NCBI GenBank assembly: GCA_902495325.1
Contig: CABUWK010000010.1
Location: 1-64,000 of the forward strand
DNA: 64,000 nucleotides
Reading direction: 5' to 3'
Source: an uncultured Acidiphilium sp.
Lineage (GTDB): Bacteria > Bacillota > Clostridia > Christensenellales > Borkfalkiaceae
Made by a program: the position numbers and the translations under genes. Shown here one piece after another: positions 57,416-64,000 of this stretch. Within the stretch, counting starts at the first letter, position 1, and every line of letters begins with the position of its first letter. The notes beneath the pieces are model-generated. The model was not told where the DNA came from. It worked only from the letters and a program-made list of their open reading frames with translations, and ran no database searches.

Positions 57416-59655
57416 AAACGAAACGGAAAACAGATTATCGGCATGTTATATGCGTTTTAATCACGCTCGGATTCGTTGCGCTCGGTATCTTCCGCTTTTT
57501 CGGCTGTATCGGCAGAATCATAGAAAGCGTAAGAGATTGCGGGCTTTCGGTAGCGTATTATTTCTGCGAAATCCTCGAAATTCCGCACCGGATTACGCCG
57601 ACGGTGAATGAATTGCCGAAGATACCGTTTTTCAATTTTCCGTCGCAGGTCCCCACCGTTCCGACTGTTCCTCTTCCCGCCGATTGGGAGAAGTTCAAAA
57701 CGAAGTGGTCGGCATATTGGCGGCTTTGGGCAACGAAAGAGAATTTCTTCGGGTATCTTTCCGCCGTCGGAAACGTTCTGTATATTTTCAGCAAGGTAAT
57801 TGTAATCATTATTCCGTTTATCTTGCTTGTGTGGCTGTTGCTTCGCCGTATGCTGAAAACGCAAAACAACGACTACGACAAGGACAGCAAGCCGCTGACG
57901 ATATTCAAACGCATTACGGCGCATACATACACCCCGCTAAAAACTTGGCTTATCGGCTTTGTTTCGTTTGTAAAAGAACACAAGAATTATTATATAACGT
58001 GGCTTTGCCTGTGGGCGTTGTATTTTAACGTGTTTGCGATTGTTATCGAATTTATCGCGTATTACCTGTATTTCGTGGTATCGTTCGATTTTCTTAACCT
58101 TTACAGGCAGGTATATAAACTGTTTATCGACTTATCGGCGGCGTTTACGTTTATTCCGCTGTGGGCGTGGGTTGTGGTCGGTCTGGTCGCGTTGGACAAG
58201 TTTCGGAAGAATATCGCCTACGGGGTGCTGAACCACTTCGAGAGAAGAAACCGCGGGTTTATCAATGCCCGCCCTATCGTGTATATGGTATGCGGAACAA
58301 TGGGCAAAAAGAAAACGACGGCAATTACGGATATGGCGCTTTCACAGGAAGCAATGCTACGGGATAAAGCGTTTGAAAAGATTTTAGAAAACGATCTGAA
58401 GTTTCCGAATTTCCCATGGATAAACCTTGAAATGTTTTTGCGTTCCTGTATGGAAAGACATCTGATTTATAATCTTGCAACATGCAGAAAAATAATGGGA
58501 ACGTTGGAATACTTCTGGCGGTTCGATACCGACGATAAAGCGATAAACAAAAGCATTTATCGCCATTTGCGCTCCCGTTTCGGTATCAGATTCAACAAAA
58601 ACGAACTGTGGTTCGGTTACGATTTTATGCGTTACGGGCTGATTTACAATGACGGGCTTAAAATCGTAGATATCTGGTCGGTTTTAAAAACCTATTCCGA
58701 GCTTTACTTTATTTACGTGATACAATCTTCGCTCCTTATCAGCAATTACAGTATCAGGGTCGACGGTGTGCTTTCAGACCTTGGCAATTTTCCGCTCTGG
58801 AACGCGGATTTCTTCAAATCGGACAGCCGACTGATCGACAGCTACAGCCGCCACGCGCATATTATAGATTTCGATAGTCTGCGCCTGGGTCGGAAAGTTG
58901 TTGAAAACAACAAAAAGGCAAATTCTTTTGATTTCGGCGTAGTGATAATTACAGAAGTCGGAAAAGAGCGCGGCAACAGCATTGAACTATCCGAAAAGAA
59001 GAAAAAAGACGAAACGACGAATCAGAAGAACGACCTTTTCAACAGTTGGCTGAAAATGGTCCGGCACTCCGCTACGGTGGATAACTTTCCGTTTGTTCGG
59101 GTGATAACCGACGAACAACGCCCCGAAAGTTGGGGTGCGGACGCGCGGGATCTGTGCGAAATCGTACATATTAAGGAAAGTGGCGAAACGCGGCTTGCAA
59201 TGCCCTTTTTCTCGCTCGCCGAACTGCTTTACGGCTGGCTTTACAATAAATTTTCGGGATTATATTACGAATATCGTTTCACCCGCGGGGATAATACGCT
59301 TCCTATGTATTTTCTGAAAGGTATTACCGCAAAAATGCGCGATTACTACACGAAAATATATAACCGATTCGGATATTGCGTCCTTTCGGTTCAGGTGGAA
59401 AGCGGCACACAGGACGGTGCCACGCAGAACAACAAATACTATCTTATGTCGAAAAAGATTTACAGCAAGCGTTTTTCGACGGATTGTTTTTCGGATTTCT
59501 TTACGGAAAAGGCGTTGCGTTCCCCCGTCGGTATCAACGATTTAGACGAATACGCCACGGAAAAAGCCACGTTCGGGGAACTTGCGGAACAAAATTCTTA
59601 TTTTATTAACGACCTGTTAAGCGGGTTGAAAAACGACAAAAAGCAAACGGAGTAA
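57412..59655 (+). CDS. Multi-pass membrane ATPase (Zot/pI-like assembly factor candidate)
   Basis: 747 residues. Four or five N-terminal helices (about 12-30, 112-145, 185-225, 240-262), then a large cytosolic domain starting with NARPIVYMVCGTMGKKKTTAITDMA, an atypical P-loop (GTMGKKKT), and later FDFGVVIITEVGKERGN, which fits a Walker B strand with an acidic residue. The C-terminal part is soluble. In filamentous phages the pI/Zot ATPase drives virion extrusion; here the helices come before the ATPase rather than after, so the protein is at most a distant or rearranged relative. Codons are unbroken, in contrast to several neighbours. Confidence 0.7.
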   Translation: MKTKRKTDYRHVICVLITLGFVALGIFRFFGCIGRIIESVRDCGLSVAYYFCEILEIPHRITPTVNELPKIPFFNFPSQVPTVPTVPLPADWEKFKTKWSAYWRLWATKENFFGYLSAVGNVLYIFSKVIVIIIPFILLVWLLLRRMLKTQNNDYDKDSKPLTIFKRITAHTYTPLKTWLIGFVSFVKEHKNYYITWLCLWALYFNVFAIVIEFIAYYLYFVVSFDFLNLYRQVYKLFIDLSAAFTFIPLWAWVVVGLVALDKFRKNIAYGVLNHFERRNRGFINARPIVYMVCGTMGKKKTTAITDMALSQEAMLRDKAFEKILENDLKFPNFPWINLEMFLRSCMERHLIYNLATCRKIMGTLEYFWRFDTDDKAINKSIYRHLRSRFGIRFNKNELWFGYDFMRYGLIYNDGLKIVDIWSVLKTYSELYFIYVIQSSLLISNYSIRVDGVLSDLGNFPLWNADFFKSDSRLIDSYSRHAHIIDFDSLRLGRKVVENNKKANSFDFGVVIITEVGKERGNSIELSEKKKKDETTNQKNDLFNSWLKMVRHSATVDNFPFVRVITDEQRPESWGADARDLCEIVHIKESGETRLAMPFFSLAELLYGWLYNKFSGLYYEYRFTRGDNTLPMYFLKGITAKMRDYYTKIYNRFGYCVLSVQVESGTQDGATQNNKYYLMSKKIYSKRFSTDCFSDFFTEKALRSPVGINDLDEYATEKATFGELAEQNSYFINDLLSGLKNDKKQTE

Positions 59656-59661
59656 AACAAA

Positions 59662-59913
59662 ATGCGGACATTGAAAGAAAAGGTAGAATACAACAATAAA
59701 CGTTATAAAACAGATGATTTTTCTGCGGGATATATCATCGGCGTGCAAATGTATCACGATTACCCGAAGTATAACGAAAAAGGCAAAGCGGAAGCGCGGA
59801 AAACGATCGGCGATTTCAACGATCTTGCAAAAAGCAAAAACGGCGACAGATTGGCAAAAGGTATCATGTGCGGTATCCGCGACAGCGCGAACGAGCGGAA
59901 ACGCAAGAAATAA
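59662..59913 (+). CDS. Hypothetical basic protein, 83 residues
   Basis: Starts 6 nt after the ATPase stop. Soluble, helical, ending in RDSANERKRKK; contains DDFSAGYIIGVQMYHDYPKY. Possibly DNA-binding by charge. No family recognised. Confidence 0.6.
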   Translation: MRTLKEKVEYNNKRYKTDDFSAGYIIGVQMYHDYPKYNEKGKAEARKTIGDFNDLAKSKNGDRLAKGIMCGIRDSANERKRKK

Positions 59914-59933
59914 CCTTTTCTCTTATCAGCCCT

Positions 59934-59970
59934 GCTCCGCGTAGCGGTTATGCTCCCCGCAGGGGTTATA
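59934..59970 (+). repeat. Dual-hairpin leader, copy 4
   Basis: CCGC-GTA-GCGG, linker TTATGCT, CCCC-GCA-GGGG, TTATAA. The second stem changes from CCCT/AGGG to CCCC/GGGG, a compensatory change. The rep start is 21 nt downstream. Confidence 0.65.
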
Positions 59971-59991
59971 AAAACATCGAGGTACAGACAA

Positions 59992-60955
59992 ATGAACAGA
60001 CCCGAACTGATTCCCGTAGAACCCGACGAATTTTTCCCGTTTTTTGACGAAGAGCCGGAAATTCCGGACATGCCGGACGCAAAGAAATGGTATAAAATTT
60101 ATAACGACGGCGGGCACTATATCGCTTCGCTTGTTACCCGTTCGCAAAAGAAAGGCAAGCGCGGCGCACGCAAGCATGCAGAGGTTGACGCTCTTTTCGA
60201 TAATCTCTATCGCAACGCCCGTTTCGACGGACTGAAAGAGAAAGAAGCGACGGAATATATCAAAGCAGGCATTGCCGAGCTGTTCCCCGATTATCCGGAT
60301 TTAGATGAGTATATCGCAGACAAAGCGGAACTTCTGGAAGCGCGTGAAACGCTTGCGCCGGAAAGCGAATTTAAACAGGTGGAATTATTTCGTTACGTTT
60401 ACATACGACGATAAAAAACATTCTGCCGAATCGTTCCGCAAAAAAATACGCCGTTGCCTTTCCAACCTTCATACCCGTCGCGGGTGGAGATATATGGGCG
60501 TATTCGAGCGCGCACCGGAAACGGGAAGATTGCACTTTCACGGGATCATGTATATCCCCGACGGGGAAATGGTCGGAAAGGTTACGGAAATACAGGATTA
60601 CAGCACGGCACAAGGGAAAATGCAGACAAGACACGAAAACAGTTTTTTTGTCGAGAACTTCGGCAGAAATGATTTTGAGGAGTTGAGCGAAATGTCTATG
60701 AAATGCGGACAAGCTATCAAATACTTATTGAAATACGTAGGCAAAACGGGCGAAAGATTTGTTTACAGTCGCGGCGTGAAAAGTGAAATTTACGCCGAAC
60801 TTGACGAAAAGGACATTGTAACCGAAATGCAGGATTTCGGCACGAAATACGTTCTTTTCGACGATACGTTTAACTGGGAACGGGATATTATGCGGTTCAA
60901 TTATAAGCAAATGTCTATGATTGATTTGCTGTGTAATCCGCCGCAAGCGGCTTAA
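59992..60955 (+). pseudogene. HUH rolling-circle replication initiator, frameshifted
   Basis: Two frames form one protein of about 320 residues. Frame one: MNRPELIPVEPDEFFPFF..., HAEVDALFDNLYRNARFDGLKEKEATEYIKAG, FPDYPDLDEYIADKA. Frame two: KRLRRKANLNRWNYFVTFTYDDKKH (motif I), GRLHFHGIMYIPDGE (HUH metal motif II, HxH) and AIKYLLKYVGKTG (motif III with the catalytic tyrosine and lysine). The switch is +1 around 60315-60330. Reps of this kind start rolling-circle replication of small single-stranded-DNA replicons. GAGGT precedes the ATG. The catalytic half is complete but separated from its N-terminus. Confidence 0.85.
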
Positions 60956-61086
60956 ACAATCCGGAATAAGCAAAATAACGTTTTGCGCCTATGGGGTTTC
61001 ATACGGCGTTTTTTGGCGTGTCCGAAAACAGAAAATTTCACGGCATAACGCTTCTTCTGCTTTCAGATTTTTCCGCAATACAAATA

Positions 61087-61129
61087 AAAAGACGGTTTTC
61101 GCAAGCGATTTAGCGCGAAACCGTCTTTT
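61087..61129. terminator. Terminator after rep
   Basis: AAAAGACGGTTT pairs with AAACCGTCTTTT, extended by a CGC/GCG pair set past one bulge. A/T tracts on both sides make it bidirectional. Confidence 0.85.
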
Positions 61130-61163
61130 GTTTGCGCTGAAAGCGGTGAATCGGTCGGTGAAA

Positions 61164-61222
61164 CGCGACCCCTTGCTATCGCCGCGCGCAGCGCGGCGCT
61201 CGTATAATAGCAAGGGGTCGCG
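61164..61222. other. Long cruciform, candidate replication origin or packaging signal
   Basis: A 16-bp perfect outer stem (CGCGACCCCTTGCTAT and its complement) encloses an 8-bp perfect inner hairpin (CGCCGCGC-GCA-GCGCGGCG) with an 8-nt one-sided bulge. It lies between rep and the transposase, where small rolling-circle replicons usually keep their origin. Confidence 0.6.
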
Positions 61223-61309
61223 TAATGCTCTCAGTAGACAATTAAATCTAAAAAACGCTTGATTTATACGGTGATTTTGATAAAATATTAACGTAAAGGA
61301 TTATTGAAA

Positions 61310-62362
61310 ATGAAGGTTAAAGGAACGAAGAATATAACGTACACGCAACGATTACAGTTAGAAGCCTGCTTAAACGCGGGATTGCACAAAAAAGCGATTG
61401 CCGAAAAGTTGGGAGTTTGCATCGCCACGATTTACAACGAAATAAAACGCGGTGCATACGAACGCAAGCGGTATGCGTATACCGACTATATAGGCGAAAA
61501 ACATTACAAAAAAGAAATAAGTTATAGTCCGAATATTGCCGAAGATAAGTATCGGTTTAATATGACGGCTCACGGCGCGCCGTTGAAACTCGGCAACGAT
61601 TATGATTTTGTCCGTTATGTGGAAAAACGGGTTCTGCAAGATAAACTTTCCCCGTGCGCCGTGTTGGGCGAAATAAAACGCGGGAAACGCTTCAGAACGA
61701 ATATAAGCAAAACTACGTTATACCGCTATATTTCTTCGGGAATATTCTATAATATCCGTATGACGGATTTACCGATGTATCGAAAGAAACGGAAATACAG
61801 AAAAGCGGTTGCAAAACGCCCGCCGAAAGGAACGAGCATAGAACAACGCCCGGTTGAAATTGCGGCGCGAAATACGTTCGGACATTGGGAAATGGATTGC
61901 GTGGTTGGAAAGCAAGATTCGCGCGGTGTCCTGCTTGTGTTTACCGAACGATTAACAAGATACGAAATTATCTTTAAAATGCCGAATCGGAAAACGGAAA
62001 CAGTCGTGAAAAGTATGAATAAACTTGAACGGCGGTTCGGAAAAAATTTCCGCAAAGTCTTTAAGTCCGTAACGGTTGATAACGGCGTTGAATTTTCCGA
62101 TTTCAAAGGGCTGGAAAAATCCATTTACAAAGGCAAGCGAACAAGTTTATATTACTGCCACCCGTATTCCTCTTGCGAACGCGGCAGTAACGAACGCATT
62201 AACCGAGATATTCGGCGGCTGATTCCGAAAGGTTCTGATTTATCCGTATATTCAGAAGAACAGATTCAAGCCGTCGAAAATTGGGTGAACGCATATCCGC
62301 GGGAAATCTTCGGATTTGCCACAAGCGCCGAAATGTTTGCCGAAGCGTTAAAAGCAATTTAA
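61310..62362 (+). CDS. IS30-family transposase
   Basis: 350 residues, intact. N-terminal helix-turn-helix (YTQRLQLEACLNAGLHKKAIAEKLGVCIATIYNEIKRG), then the DDE catalytic core: FGHWEMDCVVGKQD, KSVTVDNGVEFSDF and SCERGSNERINRDIRRLIPKG. Start at the ATG with AAAGGA about 9 nt upstream; a TTG two codons earlier is too close to it. No IS30 terminal inverted repeats are obvious around it, which argues that it is the element's integrase rather than an insertion sequence that landed here. Confidence 0.93.
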   Translation: MKVKGTKNITYTQRLQLEACLNAGLHKKAIAEKLGVCIATIYNEIKRGAYERKRYAYTDYIGEKHYKKEISYSPNIAEDKYRFNMTAHGAPLKLGNDYDFVRYVEKRVLQDKLSPCAVLGEIKRGKRFRTNISKTTLYRYISSGIFYNIRMTDLPMYRKKRKYRKAVAKRPPKGTSIEQRPVEIAARNTFGHWEMDCVVGKQDSRGVLLVFTERLTRYEIIFKMPNRKTETVVKSMNKLERRFGKNFRKVFKSVTVDNGVEFSDFKGLEKSIYKGKRTSLYYCHPYSSCERGSNERINRDIRRLIPKGSDLSVYSEEQIQAVENWVNAYPREIFGFATSAEMFAEALKAI

Positions 62363-62365
62363 TTT

Positions 62366-62383
62366 TTGAAAGTGCACTTTCAA
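62366..62383. repeat. 18-bp palindrome, copy 3, at the element's right end
   Basis: TTGAAAGTGCACTTTCAA, a perfect palindrome starting 3 nt after the transposase stop. Confidence 0.75.
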
Positions 62384-62390
62384 TTTTTTA

Positions 62391-62415
62391 GCCGTCCGAC
62401 ATTGAACGGCTTTTT
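62391..62415 (+). terminator. Terminator of the transposase gene
   Basis: GCCGT/ACGGC stem with a 10-nt loop followed by TTTTT. Confidence 0.6.
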
Positions 62416-62464
62416 GTCGTGCAATTCATTGCGCATTTTTATCATTGGCTTTCACTGAAATGCA

Positions 62465-62503
62465 AAAATACCCGTTAAAACACAAGGTTTCAACGGGTAT
62501 TTT
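62465..62503. terminator. Bidirectional terminator outside the element
   Basis: AAAATACCCGTT/AACGGGTATTTT, a perfect 12-bp stem with a 15-nt loop. The following 210 nt up to the tRNA promoter show nothing that I can support. Confidence 0.75.
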
Positions 62504-62714
62504 ATCATATCAGCAAGAAAATTTTTGAAAATCTAAAAAAATTCTATAAAAATACTTGATTTTCGAATTTCGGTAATTCATTATGCCTGCCGGTGTTACG
62601 CTCAGCCGAACCTTTTTTGTGCAAGCATTTCCCGCCCTGTCCGCTGCAAAAGAACGACCGGATACACCGGGCAAAAAAAAATTTTGCAAGATCGCGAAAA
62701 AAGAGCAAAAAGCC

Positions 62715-62743
62715 TTGACCTGCCGAAAAAAATATGTTATTAT
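62715..62743 (+). promoter_or_regulatory. SigA promoter of tRNA-Ser
   Basis: TTGACC and TATTAT, 17-nt spacer, 27 nt upstream of the tRNA. Confidence 0.8.
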
Positions 62744-62770
62744 ATATGAGCGTCGGAAATGAATATCCAT

Positions 62771-62861
62771 GGAGAAGTACCCAAGAGGCCGAAGGGGCTC
62801 CCCTGCTAAGGGAGTAGCATGAGCAATCGTGGCACGAGTTCAAATCTCGTCTTCTCCGCCA
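62771..62861 (+). tRNA. tRNA-Ser (GCT)
   Basis: Class II tRNA: acceptor GGAGAAG/CTTCTCC, anticodon loop CTGCTAA within CTCCC/GGGAG, a long variable arm, T arm ACGAG-TTCAAAT-CTCGT, discriminator G and an encoded CCA. Reads AGC/AGU serine codons. Element insertion did not target it: the prophage ends about 350 nt upstream. Confidence 0.97.
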
Positions 62862-62865
62862 CAGG

Positions 62866-62893
62866 GAGTCGCGTTTGAACACGCGGCTCTTTT
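62866..62893 (+). terminator. Terminator of tRNA-Ser
   Basis: GAGTCGCGT/ACGCGGCTC stem (one G-U) followed by TTTTAC, 4 nt after the CCA. Confidence 0.8.
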
Positions 62894-63027
62894 ACTTTTG
62901 TCTGAAAGGTGTTGCAGGTATCGTTTTTCAAACAAAGCAGTATGAAATAAAGCGTTCAGACCATTATCTTACGCAGAAACGAGATACCCGCGGCAACTTC
63001 ATAAAATAAATCAATAAAACCCGATTT

Positions 63028-63060
63028 AAGGCGATAGAACGTTGATTCTACCGCCTTTTT
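63028..63060 (+). terminator. Hairpin with U-tract
   Basis: AAGGCG-TAGAA / TTCTA-CGCCTT stem with small bulges and a run of Ts. It lies in the 290-nt stretch between the tRNA and the recombinase fragment, probably the terminator of something now lost. Confidence 0.6.
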
Positions 63061-63151
63061 CTTATGACTTTATGTTTATGCGCTCCGATTTATCGCCTTT
63101 CGTCGTCGCGTTGTAGCACAGTGAAAATCGTAAGTCAACGGCAAAAAATTC

Positions 63152-63829
63152 TTGCTATGGCTTTTTAAGGTGATACGTAAAGACCAAAGCGACTGGGTTA
63201 TTGTATACAACACCCACAAACCGATTATCTCGCAAGAATTGTGGGACAAAGTACATGAAAGAATGAAATCGAGAGCGAAAGGTCGAAGAATGCATATGGG
63301 CATTACTCATCCTCTTTCGGGATTTTTATATTGTGCCGATTGTGGCGGAAAACTTAAAATGGGCTATGTATGGGATAAAAAGAAAAACGATTACAGATAT
63401 AATTTCGACTGCGGAAGACTCAAACGATACGGGAAATCTTATTGTTTCTCGCACCATATAACAGCCCCTGTCCTTGAAGAAATAGTCCTCGGCGACATAC
63501 GGGAAATGGCACAAAAAATCGTGCTTGACGAAGATGAAATAAAAAATGAGTTTGTTCGTCAGAACGCCGAACTTGCCGATAAGTCAATGAAAGTTGCAAA
63601 GAAAAGTTTGCAAACGAAACAAAAACGAGTCGAAGAATTGGGAGGGCTTATTCAAAACGTATATGAAGATAAGGTAAACGGCAAAATGCCTGAAAAAATG
63701 TGCTTTGAGTTTATAGACAAGTATTCTGCGGAAAAAGAGACGCTGATAGCCGAAATTGAAACTATTGAAGAAAATCTCAAAGCGACGGAAAGCACAAAGC
63801 AAACCGCAGATGATTTTATTAAAGCTTGA
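63152..63829 (+). pseudogene. C-terminal fragment of a large serine recombinase
   Basis: 225 residues: the end of the recombinase domain (DWVIVYNTHKPIISQELWDKVHERMKSR), a zinc ribbon starting LSGFLYCADCGGKLKMG and closing with NFDCGRL...YCFSHHITAPVLEEIVL, and a coiled coil. The N-terminal catalytic serine domain is absent and there is no start with a ribosome site. The 3' end is cut by an IS30-type remnant after ADDFIKA. A relic of an earlier integrative element beside the tRNA. Confidence 0.85.
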
Positions 63830-63830
63830 A

Positions 63831-63907
63831 TTGTCAAACTAAATGCAACACTTTACCATAAAAGACTTCAAAAGGAGTTTTCCAACCCAAACATTTGCGA
63901 GGACGTT
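63831..63907 (-). pseudogene. 3' remnant of an IS30-family transposase
   Basis: The minus strand reads QRPRKCLGWKTPFEVFYGK then VLHLV and a stop: the nearly invariant C-terminus of classical IS30-family transposases. The stop lies within TTGTCAAACTAAATGCAACA, resembling an IS30 terminal repeat. The gene is cut at 63907 by another sequence. It differs from the complete transposase at 61310, which lacks this motif. Confidence 0.8.
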
Positions 63908-64000
63908 GGGAATGTCAAGAAAAGTGTGTAAGTTTTTTGTTAGATTAAATTTTCATACTTTTGCATTAGGCTTTGGAACTGGGAATGTCAAGAAAAGTGT
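63907..64000. repeat. 21-bp direct repeats at the window edge
   Basis: The same 21-nt sequence, beginning TGGGAATGTC, occurs at 63907-63927 and 63980-64000. It begins exactly where the IS30 remnant breaks off, so it probably marks the end of another insertion element that continues outside the window. Confidence 0.55.

Larger units (their letters stand above)
48300..62420. mobile_element. Inovirus-like integrated element (prophage), degraded
   Basis: About 14 kb with mostly plus-strand, short, overlapping genes: small hypotheticals, surface proteins with Ig-like domains, a signal-peptide protein with a C-terminal anchor, a 30-residue membrane peptide, a multi-pass membrane ATPase, an HUH Rep, a long cruciform and an IS30-family transposase. 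No capsid, terminase, tail, lysis or relaxase gene is seen. This content fits filamentous phages better than tailed phages or conjugative elements. Ends are approximate: left between the LysR promoter and the SprT gene, right after the transposase terminator. No long flanking direct repeat was found. Confidence 0.65.

Noticed and set aside
61310..62362. The complete IS30-type transposase as a simple insertion sequence
   Set aside because: No terminal inverted repeats could be matched around it, and it sits at the end of a coherent element; the alternative remains open but is less likely.
62366..62383. The 18-bp palindrome as a dif/XerCD site
   Set aside because: It lacks the 11-6-11 dif layout and consensus, and occurs twice more inside the element.
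48300..62420. Conjugative element or tailed prophage
   Set aside because: No relaxase, coupling protein, terminase, portal, capsid or lysin was found; gene sizes and the HUH Rep point elsewhere.
1..64000. CRISPR arrays, rRNA operons, T-boxes
   Set aside because: No regularly spaced repeats, rRNA-like sequence or T-box core was seen on either strand.

Overview
The window is a 64 kb piece of a Gram-positive, Clostridia-type chromosome of roughly even GC content. RNase Y, a HrcA/CIRCE-type groESL operon, the ECF transporter RibU under an FMN riboswitch, a CpsB/CpsC/CpsD tyrosine-kinase module, a YlbJ-like sporulation membrane protein and consensus SigA promoters all fit Bacillota. No outer-membrane or LPS gene is seen. 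A gut lineage near Christensenellales is a guess from overall protein character and was not tested.

Core chromosome, 1-48.3 kb. Most genes lie on the minus strand in tightly packed operons, many joined by 4-nt stop/start overlaps. In order: rny; an M18 aminopeptidase-pepT-dxs operon; a four-gene export operon with a YwaF-like/ABC-ATPase fusion, a permease, a small anchored protein and an Ig-like lipoprotein; a seven-gene run behind an FMN riboswitch (ribU-tsaE-tsaB-rimI-hydrolase-murF-ddl); a DeoC-like protein; an AzgA-type purine permease; nadD/yqeK fusion-rsfS; a heterodimeric ABC exporter with a large membrane partner; the capsule-type kinase/phosphatase module; rarA; ylbJ; maf-mreB-sirtuin-queH-rsmD-coaD; an M19 dipeptidase; comEB-cyclophilin; groES-groEL with a CIRCE-like operator; and EamA, phosphotransferase and LysR genes.

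Accessory region, about 48.3-62.4 kb. This is a roughly 14 kb element with no tailed-phage structural, lysis or conjugation genes. It encodes an HUH rolling-circle Rep, a multi-pass membrane ATPase, several single-pass surface proteins with Ig-like domains, a signal-peptide protein with a C-terminal anchor, tiny membrane proteins and an IS30-family transposase next to a long cruciform. The best reading is a degraded, previously undescribed filamentous-phage-like (inovirus-like) prophage that may use an IS30-type transposase for integration. It is unusually rich in RNA structure: a type I hammerhead ribozyme, two promoter-driven antisense-strand small RNAs with a compensatory base-pair change between them, and a dual-hairpin leader present four times. 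Several of its genes carry single-base frameshifts, whereas no broken gene was noticed in the 48 kb of core sequence.

Right end, 62.4-64 kb. A tRNA-Ser(GCT) with its own promoter and terminator is followed by the C-terminal part of a large serine recombinase. That fragment is cut by the remnant of a second IS30-family element, which is cut in turn by an unidentified repeat-bounded sequence.
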